DNA of 64,000 bases from Skeletonema tropicum. Its lineage: Eukaryota; Bacillariophyta; Thalassiosirophyceae; Thalassiosirales; Thalassiosiraceae. The stretch covers positions 992,001 to 1,056,000 of the forward strand of contig CM074137.1 in the NCBI GenBank assembly GCA_037178625.1, written 5' to 3'. A program made the position numbers and the translations under genes. Below, piece after piece: positions 41,953 to 52,910 of this stretch (within the stretch, counting starts at the first letter, position 1; every line of letters starts with the position of its first letter). Under the pieces are notes generated by a model. It saw only the letters and a list, made by a program, of their open reading frames with translations. It was not told the DNA's origin and did not search any database.

Positions 41953-44900
41953 CTATTAACACCCTGTGCCCAGGACGCACAGTTGTAAGGAATACAACTG
42001 CGTCCACGGCTACCTTTTTTCGACAGATCCAATGTGTGGTTCACGACTACAGTGGCTGTTGCATGTCCCTCTTCCGCAGACAAACTCTGATACGAAACGA
42101 GAATGCCGGGCGGTGACGATGGTATGGAAGAAACTCCAATAATTTCAGAGTAAAGATCTGATTTTTCTTGCGGCAACGTGAGTGAGTAGAGACCCAGCGA
42201 TTCAGAAATTGTTGGCAGCTTGATGGGAACCGGATAAAACCTTTTGACATCTAAAGTGTCCACTCCGCCTCCTTGTGTGGAATCCACTCTCACCATCACA
42301 GCACAAGGGTGATGAGTGGCATGGCCTTCTTGGTCAAGGCCTCCATAGGTGCCCTGTTCTCCTGATATAATCACAAAATGCTTTGAACACAAGTAAACAG
42401 GATGAATCTTGCGTGGTGCAAAAGGCAAATAGATTGTTTTTGATTCCGCATGATGTCGAAGTGACACAAATGTGACAAACCCTCCCAGGCTATGTATCTT
42501 TCTGCCACGGACGAGTGCACGACAGCAAGCCTTTCCCACAGACAGCTAAATGACTATTGATTCTTGTCGGAAGTGAAACAAGACCCCGTGATGACATTGG
42601 TAGTGATGCAAGGTGCGTAGTGATACAGTTGCCGGGTCGATTGAGGCATCAAAGCTTGTCAAGTTGGCCCAATTACTTTTTGTTGCATCCTCTTTCTTCA
42701 TATTTTCACTGTGCTCTTCCTCGACATCTTCTCTTTCTTTTCTGCCCTCAAAATCGCTTGATACAACGTCCTTCCAAATGAAAGACTTATCTCCCGCTTC
42801 TTTCAATCCAGTCACCTGAGATAACTTCACCGTTGCACTAGGTCGACTTAACGGAGCAACATCTTGTCTCAACTTGGTAAACAATTCTGATCCCATGACA
42901 AATGAGGCAAAGCTATTGGAAAGGCTTTCCGATTCTGGTGGTGACTTTGCGTGATTACTGCTGCTGCTGCTGCTATCTGAAGATGATTTGTGACTTAGAA
43001 ATAAGCGTATTGCATGGAAAAAGTGTGCATATCCATCATTGGTAACGAAACATAGAGAGAGTGGTTGTTTCTTCTTTGTTGTGCTGTCGGTTGTCTTGGC
43101 ATTGTCAACTGATTCGATCTTTGTATCACCCTGCGCTACTGCTCTATCGTTTGTTGTGTCACTAAACATTGTCGAATGATTACTCTGTTCCCCTCCAAAA
43201 AGGAAGTTTAATGAGCGAATCGCATCCATTGCATCTGCAATCCTGTCGTCATCTTCATTTGTTCTACCTTCTTGAGACGTTATCTCCTTATGAGGATGAG
43301 GTAATGTCCTCCCCCCCGTTTTGGGGTTCAACTTGACATTCTTCAACGACTCTCTACGATGATTATTATTGCTCTTCTTCTTCTTCTCCTTCTCTTCCAC
43401 CACAGTCATTGTAGTTCTACCCAAAGCAACAAACGCCGGACATCCATCACCTTTCTTCGCATTGGAAGATATTGTGGACACAACTGATGTTGGCCAGCGC
43501 AACACCCTTCTTGAGAGTAGTCGAGAATGATTTGATGGTGTTTCTACCTCTTCTCCATGAATGGGTAGATACTGTTCATTAGTAGTTTGTTGTGTGTTCC
43601 CTGTCTTTTTGGATAGAGACGAAGAATCATAGCTGACTGATCCTCCTCCACCTCCTCTGGAAGAGCGGTGAGATATGGATGATGGGGAGGGGGTATTGGT
43701 CAATGATGACGATGAGGATGCTGATACCTTGAGATGTGAAGAAGATCGTCGTTTTTGTTGCTGCTGCTTGGATCGACTTGTAGTTGTAACATCCCCAGAA
43801 GCATTGTTATTTTCACTACTACTAGTAGGAGGAGGAGCAGTTGGAAGTGTTGGATCTTGTGTTGACATCAATTCCATTACCACCACATCCCCCGTTGACA
43901 GATTCTGTTCACTTTGTTCCTTTGTGGTTGCAAATACAGTTACTAATAACACTACATTTTCAAATCCTTCGTCTTCGTCGTCGTCGTCGTCCCACTCAAC
44001 ATTTTCGTCATTGTCAAGTTTTGCTAGTGTCTCATTAGTTCGTCGGAGAGGACTGGATGTATCTATCGTAAAATACTCATTATTCTTTTTCGTACCTTTG
44101 CCCTTCTTGCCATGCCGAAGAAACGCTGCGGCATCTTCTTCACTGACACTTGTTAATGTTCGATCCTCCCATAGAAGTGAGGATGCTGTGGATGCATCTG
44201 TAGCGGTGTTTCGCGGAGGCGAGATAAGATCATCATTATAATCATGATCATCGTTATTAATGTCAATTTCTCCCTTGTGTTTTGTCCCTTTTCTAGGGGG
44301 AGACATGCTCATAAATTTTCCAAAAGTCGAAAAGGAGGATGGAGATGATGATTTGGTCGATCCTCCCGCTCCTCCTCCTACACGGGGTGGTCTGCTGGGA
44401 GTAGATTTGTTGGATGGTGATGAGACAGCACCGCCACCACCACCAAGTTTGGATGCAAACCATGTCGATGGTGCTGTAAGAGATTTTCCAGATGATACTG
44501 GTGTCGTTGTTTCTGCGTTAGCAATCACTACTGCATCTGTTTCTAAATTGTTATTTGATGTATCTTGCTGTGGTTGTATTGACTTTGCATTTTCCATGAG
44601 CGGGGTTTGATCGACATTATTGTTGTCATTAGTTGTGGTTGCGGGCGTCGGATTTATTAGTATATCTTTCTGTTTGGTTGTTTCCTTCCGCCGTATCAAA
44701 AGTTTATCACGACGACGCAATTCCAATATAGCCGCATGAGCCTCCCTTCGAGTAAGTGTGATTGACGAGCTAGAAATTGGAATCCAATTTGGATCCAAAT
44801 CATTTGATTTGTCATCATGAGATGCACTACTGCTGCGTATGATGTTATTGTAGGAATCGTCGACATCGGATGAGTCGTGATCATCTGGATCGGTAATGCC

Positions 44901-45002
44901 GAATTGGACACGCTCCCATTGAGGACGCTTCCAGCGCACTTGCCACGGTGGATGAGAGGGTGCTGCTGGTACTGCTGCTGATGCGGAGGCCATGGTTGTC
45001 AT
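41949..45002 (-). CDS. Large uncharacterised protein, N-terminal part
   Basis: Starts at the ATG at 45002 (MTTMASASAAVPAAPSHPPW). The first 800 residues mix low-complexity Ser/Asn/Asp tracts with short strand-like blocks (FENVVLLVTVFATTKEQ, CPAFVALGRTTMTVVEE, LSLCFVTNDGYAHFFHAIRL). An in-frame TAG at about 42548 is best removed by an 81-nt intron (42626-42546, GTATCA ... ATTTAG), which keeps phase and joins SIDPAT to LSVGKACCRALV. The frame then runs to an A6 run (42015-42020). There, dropping one A continues VAVDAVVFLTTVRPGHRVLI instead of a stop at 41949. Together with 41952-39377 this makes one gene of roughly 1800 residues. Family not recognised. Confidence 0.6.
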
Positions 45003-45363
45003 CTACTTTTATTTTTTTATGCCCGCTGTGTTCTTTTTGTATTTTTGAGGGGAAATTTGGGGGACGCCCCCCGAAAATCTTCCTCCTAGAAATCTTAACT
45101 ATAGGAATTACTACTATATTTTCCAGAAAGCCCCTTTTTTAGCTTTCCACAAGAAAATCCAATGTAGGAAGTAGTACTGTATTTTTTGCCCCCAATGCCC
45201 CTCCGACTGCCTGGAGATTGTCCAACTCTCATTATAGCCATCAGTGCAGTGCTTGCTTCCTCAGAAGTACATGTGCATCGATGAAATTACTGCTTGCAGC
45301 ACTCTCCTTACAACGAAGATAATCTGGTGATACAGTAGAGTCCTCCACTCATTCATTTGTACC
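45003..45363. other. Intergenic spacer
   Basis: Two similar stretches, TAGGAATTACTACTATATTTT (about 45101) and TAGGAAGTAGTACTGTATTTT (about 45164), lie 63 bp apart. No gene is seen. It separates divergent genes. Confidence 0.4.
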
Positions 45364-46759
45364 ATGCATTTCAATTGGGGCACACTGCAGTTCGAAGAAA
45401 AGAATGCTCACAAACCTCAGCTACATGATCTCATCAAGGATAAACCAAGCGCTGACGATGTTCAGGCTCTCATCAAAGAGGACCCCAATGCAGTGAAGAA
45501 GAAGAAAGGGAAGGAATGTCGCAAAATTTTTAGGAGGCAATAAACCAGGCAAACACGCTGTTGTCATGAAAGCAGCAAACCATAATCTACACCAGATTTT
45601 CCATCAGGAGAAGCCCGAAATAGACGATGCACGAGTCATGTTGAAACAAGTATTTGAGGCTGTGAAGCACTTGCATGAAAAGAAGCTAATGCATGGGGAC
45701 CTCAAGATGTCCAACATTGTGCGTTTTCGAAACGATAACCAATTGCGTCTTACAGACTTCCACGCCTCAGCAAGAATAGTATCAATGGACGGTGTGGAAG
45801 AGTCTTTCGCCTGTGCCAATTTCTCGTCGGCGCTACTTCCGCCTGAAATGATAGAAAAGATCGAAACAGAAGAACAGCTAAAAGGATTCAATAAAACTGG
45901 GAGGGTGAACATGACAAAGATCTAGTCACTAAGATCGCTCCAAAGCTATACAAGGAACAAGGGATTGTGAAAGCTCGATATGTTGTCAAATCATTCCGCA
46001 CAGTAAGCGGCAAGCATGTGTATGAAGGATTGCCTTACGATCTGGTGCGTGCATCGGAAAGTATTGATGCATGGGCACTGGGTGTTTTAGTATTTACTCG
46101 GCGAAACACTTATCCCTTCCACTCGTGAAGATGGCTGTGCGTCGGGTAAGGCTATGCATCTCCTTTACTCCTTGGGGATGCAGCCCGAGATATTGATAGA
46201 ACTCTTCAAGAAAATCGACGACGACGATGATGCAGCTCGCGACCTTGTTCAGCAATTGCTACAAAAACAACCAGAAAAGAGACCTTTAGCTGCCTCGCTC
46301 TTGGCGACACATCCATTCTTTCACCATAACCGCAATGACGACGAAATGAAGGGGTTCATTCACCAAATGAATGCTAGGCTTGAAGATGTCGATAACACTC
46401 TACAAAGCCAAGCGAAGCAATTGGAGACAATAAATACCAACAAAAAAGTAATAAAGAAGCTATGTGATGAGAGCAAGGCAGAACTATTCCGCACTGCTGG
46501 TTTGCAGTGCATCGGTGACCCAGAAGACGATACTGCACTCTGGACTACGCTGACAGATCCAGCAGCTATTCAAAATGCCCTTCAAGACCGGGCGAGGCAG
46601 CTGCGTGGAGAAGAAGAGCAGCTCCAACACAATGAGCATAATATTCAAAACACGATAAATGAAAATGTAGAGGCAAGCGCTGAAGCTGCACAAGACGCTC
46701 CTGCTATCGCTACTAGCAACAATTGCTGCAAAAAGTTCATGATGATGTTTGGTTATTAG
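45364..46759 (+). pseudogene. Protein-kinase relic with three frame breaks
   Basis: The pieces, in order, are: MHFNWGTLQFEEKN... (45364, stop near 45543), FLGGNKPGKHAVVMKAANHN with a kinase core (to 45925), NWEGEHDKDLVTKIAPKLYK... (to about 46128), and a C-lobe plus tail (to 46759). Kinase marks are a Gly-rich start, HEKKLMHGDLKMSNIV (HGD in place of HRD), LTDFHASAR (DFH in place of DFG), IDAWALGVLVF and the end helices. The breaks lie near 45520-45535 (AAAATTTTT), 45890-45905 (AAAA) and about 46095. The tail has a coiled coil and ends CCKKFMMMFGY, possibly lipid-anchored. Even if repaired, the altered HRD/DFG suggest a divergent or inactive kinase. Confidence 0.75.
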
Positions 46760-46784
46760 TTAACAAAACATAATTTGCAACCAA

Positions 46785-48362
46785 TTACATACCAAGCGCC
46801 AATGATAGCACAGACTTCTTTACAGCTGGGATAGAAACCAACACTGTACATGCAGATGCAGTCAATGCCATTGCAATGGCTGCGAAAGGGAATGCATCCT
46901 TCTCGTTAGCGAACGCTGCAGTGCCCAAACCGTGTGCTGCAGCACCAATGCCAAGTCCTCTTGCGACGGCATCTTTGATTCCAAAAGCATCCAAGATGGA
47001 AGCACCAAAGTTGGCCCCAAACAATCCTGTCAGCACCACAATTGTCACTGCAAGTGATACATCTGCACCCATGATTGCTGCAATTGCCATTGCAAGTGGA
47101 GATGTAATGTTCCTGGAAAGCAGACTTAGTCGAATGGAAGTATTGCCAAGTCCAAGCAATCTAACTGCAGCCGCAGTTCCGTACAAACCTCCTAGAGATG
47201 ACACAATTGTCGATACGCCAACCTCTTTAATGTTTTCACGCATCAACTTTTTCCTACCATACATTTGACAAGCAAGTGCTACGACAGCTGGTCCCAACAA
47301 AAAGAGTAATACGTCACCAGCCCCTGCCGACAGAGGTGCAAGTGTCCCAGCTTTGTACGATTTGATGATATCAATAAATGTTCGTCCTGTAAGAGAAGCC
47401 ATCAGTGTTGATGCAACCCAAGTAAGGCTAGCGCATGTAATCAATGGATGAACCGTTTTTGTAAAAGATTTCGGAAGATTGGCTCCAAAGACAAATGTTG
47501 AAAGAGTGGTAAATAGCAGAAATGATGATTGAAGAGGTGTAATCAGTTGAGTCGCCGAATTCTTGATAGCTCCAACGGCAGCAATTCCACTGACGCCTGC
47601 AAGGGTTGTAAGAGTCTTTAGCAACTTTGCTGAAAAGGGTTTTGGAGGCGGATTTGTCACAGCTTTGACAGGAGCGATAAACTCAGTGGCTGGCGCGTTG
47701 TTAGTAGTAGTTTCACCATCACCTCCCATGAGACGTCTTATTCCAAGCACCGACCAAGCCGTAGTAAACAGGGTAAAGAAGAACCCTCCAACAATCACAG
47801 TGAATAACTTCAGAATTTCCAAAGAGTTTCCTAAACTACCTGCCAATGGCAAAGTAATCAAACTAGGAACAAAAAAGACTGGCAACCACTTGGCCAACAG
47901 AACCGCACCAGGATTCAACGTGTTGTAAATTGTCTCGCCCCATTCTTCTTTCACAGCTGTTAGAGCAATCATTGTCGCAAACAGTGTCCCGCATCCTGCC
48001 AAAGATGATGGGAACGGAATCGAGTATTTTGTGAATAAGGAGCGAAATTGTACATCCAAGAATATTAGGAGTGTTGTTGCGAAGGCTGTTTTCTGTTTGC
48101 TGCCAGAGTTGGAGGTTGCAGCGGCTGCGGTTGCGGATGCAGATAGCTGTGTAGTAGAAGACGTAGTACGAGAAGGACCAGAGTGTCTGTGGTAACTGCT
48201 AAAGGCAGAATTTCTATTTGAGTTCGATTGGTACAACTGTCCGAGATTGACGTTGGGAGATAGTGTCGAGTGCATGCTCCGAGCCGATCTTGCAGATGGA
48301 CGAACAGCCACGAGGGCTGCCGACAACGAAAACGCATTGAATAGTAGACCAACAAACAGCAT
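46785..48362 (-). CDS. PLGG1: Plastid glycolate/glycerate translocator, LrgA-LrgB fusion
   Basis: 525 residues from the ATG at 48362. In plants this inner-envelope carrier exports glycolate and imports glycerate in photorespiration. A signal-peptide-like start (LFVGLLFNAFSLSAALVAV) and Ser/Arg-rich stretch suggest organelle delivery. An LrgA-like half with several helices (IYNTLNPGAVLLAKWLPVFF ... TVIVGGFFFTLFTTAWSVLG) is followed by an LrgB half. The LrgB half has LGPAVVALACQMYGRK, SLLSRNITSPLAMAIAAIMG, VVLTGLFGANFGASILDAFG and the family-typical LGIGAAAHGLGTAAFANE. Length and order match PLGG1. No intron. It is convergent with the kinase relic; the stops are 25 bp apart. Confidence 0.9.
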   Translation of the reverse strand: MLFVGLLFNAFSLSAALVAVRPSARSARSMHSTLSPNVNLGQLYQSNSNRNSAFSSYHRHSGPSRTTSSTTQLSASATAAAATSNSGSKQKTAFATTLLIFLDVQFRSLFTKYSIPFPSSLAGCGTLFATMIALTAVKEEWGETIYNTLNPGAVLLAKWLPVFFVPSLITLPLAGSLGNSLEILKLFTVIVGGFFFTLFTTAWSVLGIRRLMGGDGETTTNNAPATEFIAPVKAVTNPPPKPFSAKLLKTLTTLAGVSGIAAVGAIKNSATQLITPLQSSFLLFTTLSTFVFGANLPKSFTKTVHPLITCASLTWVASTLMASLTGRTFIDIIKSYKAGTLAPLSAGAGDVLLFLLGPAVVALACQMYGRKKLMRENIKEVGVSTIVSSLGGLYGTAAAVRLLGLGNTSIRLSLLSRNITSPLAMAIAAIMGADVSLAVTIVVLTGLFGANFGASILDAFGIKDAVARGLGIGAAAHGLGTAAFANEKDAFPFAAIAMALTASACTVLVSIPAVKKSVLSLALGM

Positions 48363-48808
48363 CTTGGGTAGTGTAGGCAGTAGTAGAGTCGGCAATTTAA
48401 TGATTATTGTACTTCATTACTACCTACTTTCACCTTGATTACAGTGATGTCATCGTCAGACACAAAACTCTTGATTTTGTTGAAGCGTGACGCCATCGAT
48501 CCAGATGCGCATCTCAGACGGTGTCGCAGGGGGATGTTCTTCTTTCTCGCTCCTCGCTCCCCAAAAATACCGCACGATGTAACTTCACGAACCACGAACC
48601 CAATTGTCTTCTCGTGAAACCCTTCGGCAGAACAAACATCATCGCAAACGTACTCCTCTCTGCAATTATTGGGACGTTCATTTGGCAGCGGTCATTAGAG
48701 TCTTTGTCGGCATCGCAACAACTACGCAAGAGTTCTTATTCATCTCGAAGGCTCACGGCGGCTGTATCCCTCTTTTGCACATCTTTATCTGCTTATTGCA
48801 CTTGCACG

Positions 48809-49997
48809 ATGTCAATTCATCATCAATCTCCATCTGGCCGAACCCGTCAACTTTCACGAGTGAGCTCACCACAATTCCCGTCATCATCTGATGATACTAG
48901 CTACACCTCTTCCAAAAGTAGTACAATCAGTGGCGCTGTAGAGAGGAGCTCCATGGTAGGTACCTCTTCAAGCAAGAAAGCCGATGTCAAAATAGAAGAC
49001 AAGCTTCAAAAAGACATCACTAATAGAGCACTATGTAAAAAGGCTCAGATGGAGAATGATGCAATGGTGTATTTGGATGGGCCACAGATCTATACATGTG
49101 GACAGTGTCGGACACATTTGACTAGTCATGATGATATCATTTCAAAGAGCTTTCATGGTAGACATGGTAGGTCTTTTGTGCTTGTTGTGTCGTCTTTCAT
49201 TATGTCTAAACTTCCTTTGCTTGTATGCTTTTTGAAATGGAGTTGTTGATACGATGATGAAGTTTGTGAACTGCAAAGTTGCTGTGCCCCAATATGCTTT
49301 CCGGCAGGTCACATTCATGTAGGCTTGCATGTATCGTGTGCTCATTTGAAGGGATTTCCTTTGCATATCTTATTTTAGCATATTCTCTCACTGGTATCGC
49401 TTGCTCTTCTCCTATCTACAACAGGACGTGCATATTTGTTTGACCAATGTGTCAACATTGTCACTGGCCCACCGGAAGATCGAATTCTCATCAGTAAGTC
49501 GCTCAAAGTATTGATCGTTTTCTCTCTTCGCTCAAACACTCACAGTACTTTTTGCTCCAGCGGGTTTGCATTCCGTATGTGATATCAACTGCAAGCGTTG
49601 CGATACATTAGTTGGATGGACTTACCAAAGAGCCTACGAGCCTAGTCAAAAGTACAAGGAGGGCAAATTCATCATTGAGAAAATTCATTTACATTTGGAA
49701 GAGAGTGACTATTACGATGTTGACAGACCAGCTGGAGAGAGGGCAGATAAGTGGCGCAAGAGGAGCATGAGTTGGGGGAGCGAACGCAGCTTGAGTGTGG
49801 GATCTTATGGAGATGCATTTTCAAGGAGTGTTGGCAGCGGTAGCGTTGCAGGAAGTCCTCCGTACTCATCTTTTTATCGCTGTCCACAGTCACCACCAAC
49901 AGGTGGAAGGCACCGACATAATGGATCTTCCAATGTCCCTCCGTTATCACCGAGGTCACCGAGTCAAATCATTTACGAATATCAAACTGATGATTAG
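48809..49997 (+). CDS. Yippee-like zinc-binding protein
   Basis: Three exons, 48809-49166, 49425-49493 and 49561-49997. The introns have GTAGGT...ACAACAG and GTAAGT...CTCCAG borders, in phase, giving 287 residues. The start is the first ATG in a frame that is open further upstream. A Ser-rich N-terminal arm precedes the Yippee domain: YTCGQCRTHLTSHDDIISKS, FHGRHG-RAYLFDQCVNIVTG, then GLHSVCDINCKRCDTLVGW and YEPSQKYKEGKFIIEK. The two CXXC pairs that bind zinc are present. The C-terminus is Ser/Pro-rich. Yippee proteins share a fold with Mis18 and cereblon and serve as adaptors; their role in algae is unknown. Confidence 0.9.
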
Positions 49998-50236
49998 ACC
50001 TGCGAGCATTGCTTGGCATAAATACTTATATGAAAAGTATTGTATAGATCTCTTGAAACAAGACATGCACAGTGTCTTTTGAAGTCCTTTCAAATGAGAG
50101 AATCCACGGAAGCTGTCTTATGAACTTCCACTACAGTAGAATGTAATAATATTAAACTATCCAACAGTCAAAAGAGCAGACACATCAAACGATCTCAGTG
50201 AGTTCAACTATGCAGTCTACTATTCTTTAAGCTTCC

Positions 50237-51307
50237 TCATTTTGACATTCCGACAAGAGTGTAATTCTTAACTTCAAGTCCCAAGCTCTTCATCGCCTTG
50301 CTAACCTTAGGGTTTCCCTCCTCTACCATGTGAGATTGTTCCGTAAGACATATTCCCTCATAAAACTTTCTCATTTGGCCAGCAATAATCTTCTCCAGAA
50401 TTTCAGGTGGTTTATTTGTCCCAGTCATCTTTTCCAATAAAATCTCCTTTTCCTTATTCACAACATCTTCCGGAACGCTCTCGGGATTCAGATACGTTGG
50501 TTTTGCGGCTACTACATGCATTGCCAATTTCTTTGCTGCCTCTTTTGCCTTTTCGATGTCTGAATCAGAAGTTGCTTCTAATTCGACCACGGCAGCGGCA
50601 CTTCCACAGGTAGAGTTTGGTGCACGCCCATGCACATATCCAGCCAATACAGACTTGTCAGAGGATGCCTTCATAATGATCATTGAATCTACTTGAATGT
50701 TCTCACGAATGGCAAGGATGGCATCATTTAGACTTTCACTGAGTACTTGCCCTTTGCTATCCTTTGCAGAAGTCATGAATGCAGCAATATCGACATCATC
50801 TCCATGAACATCACTAGCAGTAGCTGCATCGGCAATCTCCTGAACAAAGGTTGAAAATGTTTCACTCCGACTGGCAAAATCTGTCTCACTTGCAACTTTG
50901 ACAATACTCGCTCTATCTCCATCTATGTTCACCCCGACTAGGCCTTCGAGTGCCTCTCGTCCCGCAACTTTGGAGGATGCCTTGGCAGATCCATATTTGC
51001 GAAGCCACTCTTGTGCCTTTTCTAAATCGTGATCTACTTCGGGTGTGGAGAGTGCTTTTTTACACTCCATCATCGGTGCACCGGTTAGTTCACGCAGTTG
51101 CTTTACGAGTTGGGCTGTCGATGGTTTGGCAGCTGTTGAGAATGACTGGATGAAGTGTGTTTTGTTGTTGCTGTTGTTTTTGGACAACGGTGTTGATGCA
51201 GACGCAATTGGTGCGGATGGAGAAGCAAGAACCGATGCACATCTTGCGTTACTGGTGATGGCTATCCTTGCACCACAAGAACGGAGCCCAACTCTGGATA
51301 GAATCAT
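50237..51307 (-). CDS. TSFM: Elongation factor Ts, organellar (probably mitochondrial)
   Basis: 356 residues from the ATG at 51307. EF-Ts recharges EF-Tu with GTP in organellar translation. The N-terminal about 60 residues are Arg/Ser/Ala-rich and lack the plastid signal peptide, which favours mitochondria (ILSRVGLRSCGARIAITSNA). UBA-like domain: QLVKQLRELTGAPMMECKKA, with the family-typical TGAPMMECKKAL. Core: ASIVKVASETDFASRSETF (the conserved ETDFVA-type motif), GYVHGRAPN and a C-terminal subdomain ending KVSKAMKSLGLEVKNYTLVG. No intron. Confidence 0.93.
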   Translation of the reverse strand: MILSRVGLRSCGARIAITSNARCASVLASPSAPIASASTPLSKNNSNNKTHFIQSFSTAAKPSTAQLVKQLRELTGAPMMECKKALSTPEVDHDLEKAQEWLRKYGSAKASSKVAGREALEGLVGVNIDGDRASIVKVASETDFASRSETFSTFVQEIADAATASDVHGDDVDIAAFMTSAKDSKGQVLSESLNDAILAIRENIQVDSMIIMKASSDKSVLAGYVHGRAPNSTCGSAAAVVELEATSDSDIEKAKEAAKKLAMHVVAAKPTYLNPESVPEDVVNKEKEILLEKMTGTNKPPEILEKIIAGQMRKFYEGICLTEQSHMVEEGNPKVSKAMKSLGLEVKNYTLVGMSK

Positions 51308-51828
51308 TGTCGTCGTAGCTTTGAGTTGATGGTGAAGGATATAGTACTAGGGCTCAGTCCTACGTCGAGACCAATGCCATGGAGACGATGCTCTTTTTGT
51401 GAGCAAGCGACGATTTTGAAAAAAGAGAAAAGAAGGATTTTCTCCGGACAGCGGACAGACCAATCGTAGAGAGGGAGTGAATGATCTCAGAAGAATTAAT
51501 TGCAAGAATTGTAAATAAATACAAAGTAATTGAGTCGATGAAAACATAGGCACTTCTATTTACTAAATGCCTGTGTTGCTTAGAAATTAGAAATCATTGA
51601 CTTTGGTGTTTAATTTAAGGACCAAATCTTTTGTAGGGGGGATAGAAAGATCTCTAATAATCTTGAATTGAGAGTAAATTCCATGTTCGATTGATGTATG
51701 TATGTATGTGGTGATTGTCTAAACTCCTGTCAAGTCTCACTTTCATTGCAGTACCCAACAGCCCCAATCTACCACCCCATTCTAATCTGTATTTCTATCA
51801 AGATACATCATCCTCTTGCTCTCTCTCT
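51308..51828. other. Intergenic spacer
   Basis: Upstream of the leftward EF-Ts gene and downstream of the leftward ribosomal-protein candidate. It contains a short TATG repeat near 51697-51710 and a CT-rich stretch near 51810-51830. No gene is seen. Confidence 0.5.
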
Positions 51829-52428
51829 CTACGCTTCATCCTCCGCATCCATATAAAGACTAGCATCAAACCCCTCAATCGGCGGAGTCAACAACGGAAT
51901 CGGCCTCGAATCCGGAGGACCCCAATTATCATTCACCTTAAACGCTGCCGCCCTCCATTTTCCATACACACTCTTCTTCTCTCCCTCTATAGGCGTATCC
52001 CCTAAATCCCCTTGACGTGGTAATAATTTCATGGCATGTTTCTTCATGCGTATTTTCACCGCCAGGTCATGATTCAGTTCGTTATGTCGGCGGAATGATC
52101 CAATGACGTGATTTCGTCCGATTGCGGCACGAATGGCCATTTCTTCCTCGGATACTTTGGGAGGTGCGGTGACGGGGGCATCATAGGCCTTGGTCATGAG
52201 ATCGACGAGACGGTTGGCTTTGGCTTCCTTGGCGGCCATTTTGGAGGCGGAGGCTCCCTTTTCTTTTGCTTTGACTTTCTTTTGGGCGGTTTTGGGTTCT
52301 TCGGAGGATTGTTTGGGGGTGGGCATGGCTTGGTAGAGGTTGGGGGTGGAGGATATGGATCGGATTGTTGTGGCGGATAATTGATGTCGCTGGAGGAGCG
52401 ATCGTATCATTATTTTGTGCATCGACAT
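51829..52428 (-). CDS. Putative mitochondrial ribosomal large-subunit protein (mL40-like)
   Basis: 199 residues from the ATG at 52428. The start (MHKIMIRSLLQRHQLSATTI then RSISS) is a typical mitochondrial presequence. A Lys/Ala-rich stretch follows. The best-conserved-looking block is AIGRNHVIGSFRRHNELNHD with LAVKIRMKKHAMKLLPRQGD, reminiscent of mitochondrial ribosomal proteins such as mL40/Mrpl28. The C-terminus ends PPIEGFDASLYMDAEDEA. I am confident that it is a mitochondrial basic protein and much less so about the exact subunit. Confidence 0.5.
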   Translation of the reverse strand: MSMHKIMIRSLLQRHQLSATTIRSISSTPNLYQAMPTPKQSSEEPKTAQKKVKAKEKGASASKMAAKEAKANRLVDLMTKAYDAPVTAPPKVSEEEMAIRAAIGRNHVIGSFRRHNELNHDLAVKIRMKKHAMKLLPRQGDLGDTPIEGEKKSVYGKWRAAAFKVNDNWGPPDSRPIPLLTPPIEGFDASLYMDAEDEA

Positions 52429-52910
52429 GGTCACTCTATTATTTGATGTGATATTAGCTGTAGAAGCGCAGCAGCCAAGTATTCGTATGTGGTGGGGATG
52501 CGGAAGCAGTGGCTATCAATAGACGTAATGGGTAATGTAGGAAGCTACGGCGTAGTGTAGGAGAGTGTAGGACATCAACGCGCCATGGTCAAAAAATTAG
52601 CTTGCTTGAGCTTGGCAGGACTTTGAAAATATGGTGCCCCGGGTTCAAATCTCAGCATGGAGAGTGTCAAAGTAATTTACTCCCCTCATTCATTAGAGCT
52701 TAAATCAGCTGACTCACTTACTTATACCCTCCCATATCGCCCTCAAAATATCAGGGGTCTTACTTCCCTTTTATTGGGACGACGATCAGACTGATCGTCG
52801 ACCTCCTGCAATTTTGCTCTTTGCCACCCATCTCCAATAATTTCTTTCCAAAACCTACCGCTAATATCGACCATAAACTCAAACCTTCCATACACACCAC
52901 TCCAACAACA
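52429..52910. other. Divergent promoter with a tRNA-like patch
   Basis: Lies between the leftward mitochondrial protein and rightward TSR1. Near 52563-52640 a B-box-like GGTTCAAATCTC, an ACTTTGAA loop and CCATG/CATGG ends give a tRNA-like outline, but the anticodon stem does not pair. The TSR1 frame is open from 52821, without an ATG at its head before 52911. Confidence 0.4.

Noticed and set aside
47563..47928. 121-codon plus frame opposite PLGG1
   Set aside because: It lies wholly within a recognised gene on the other strand and has no domain of its own.
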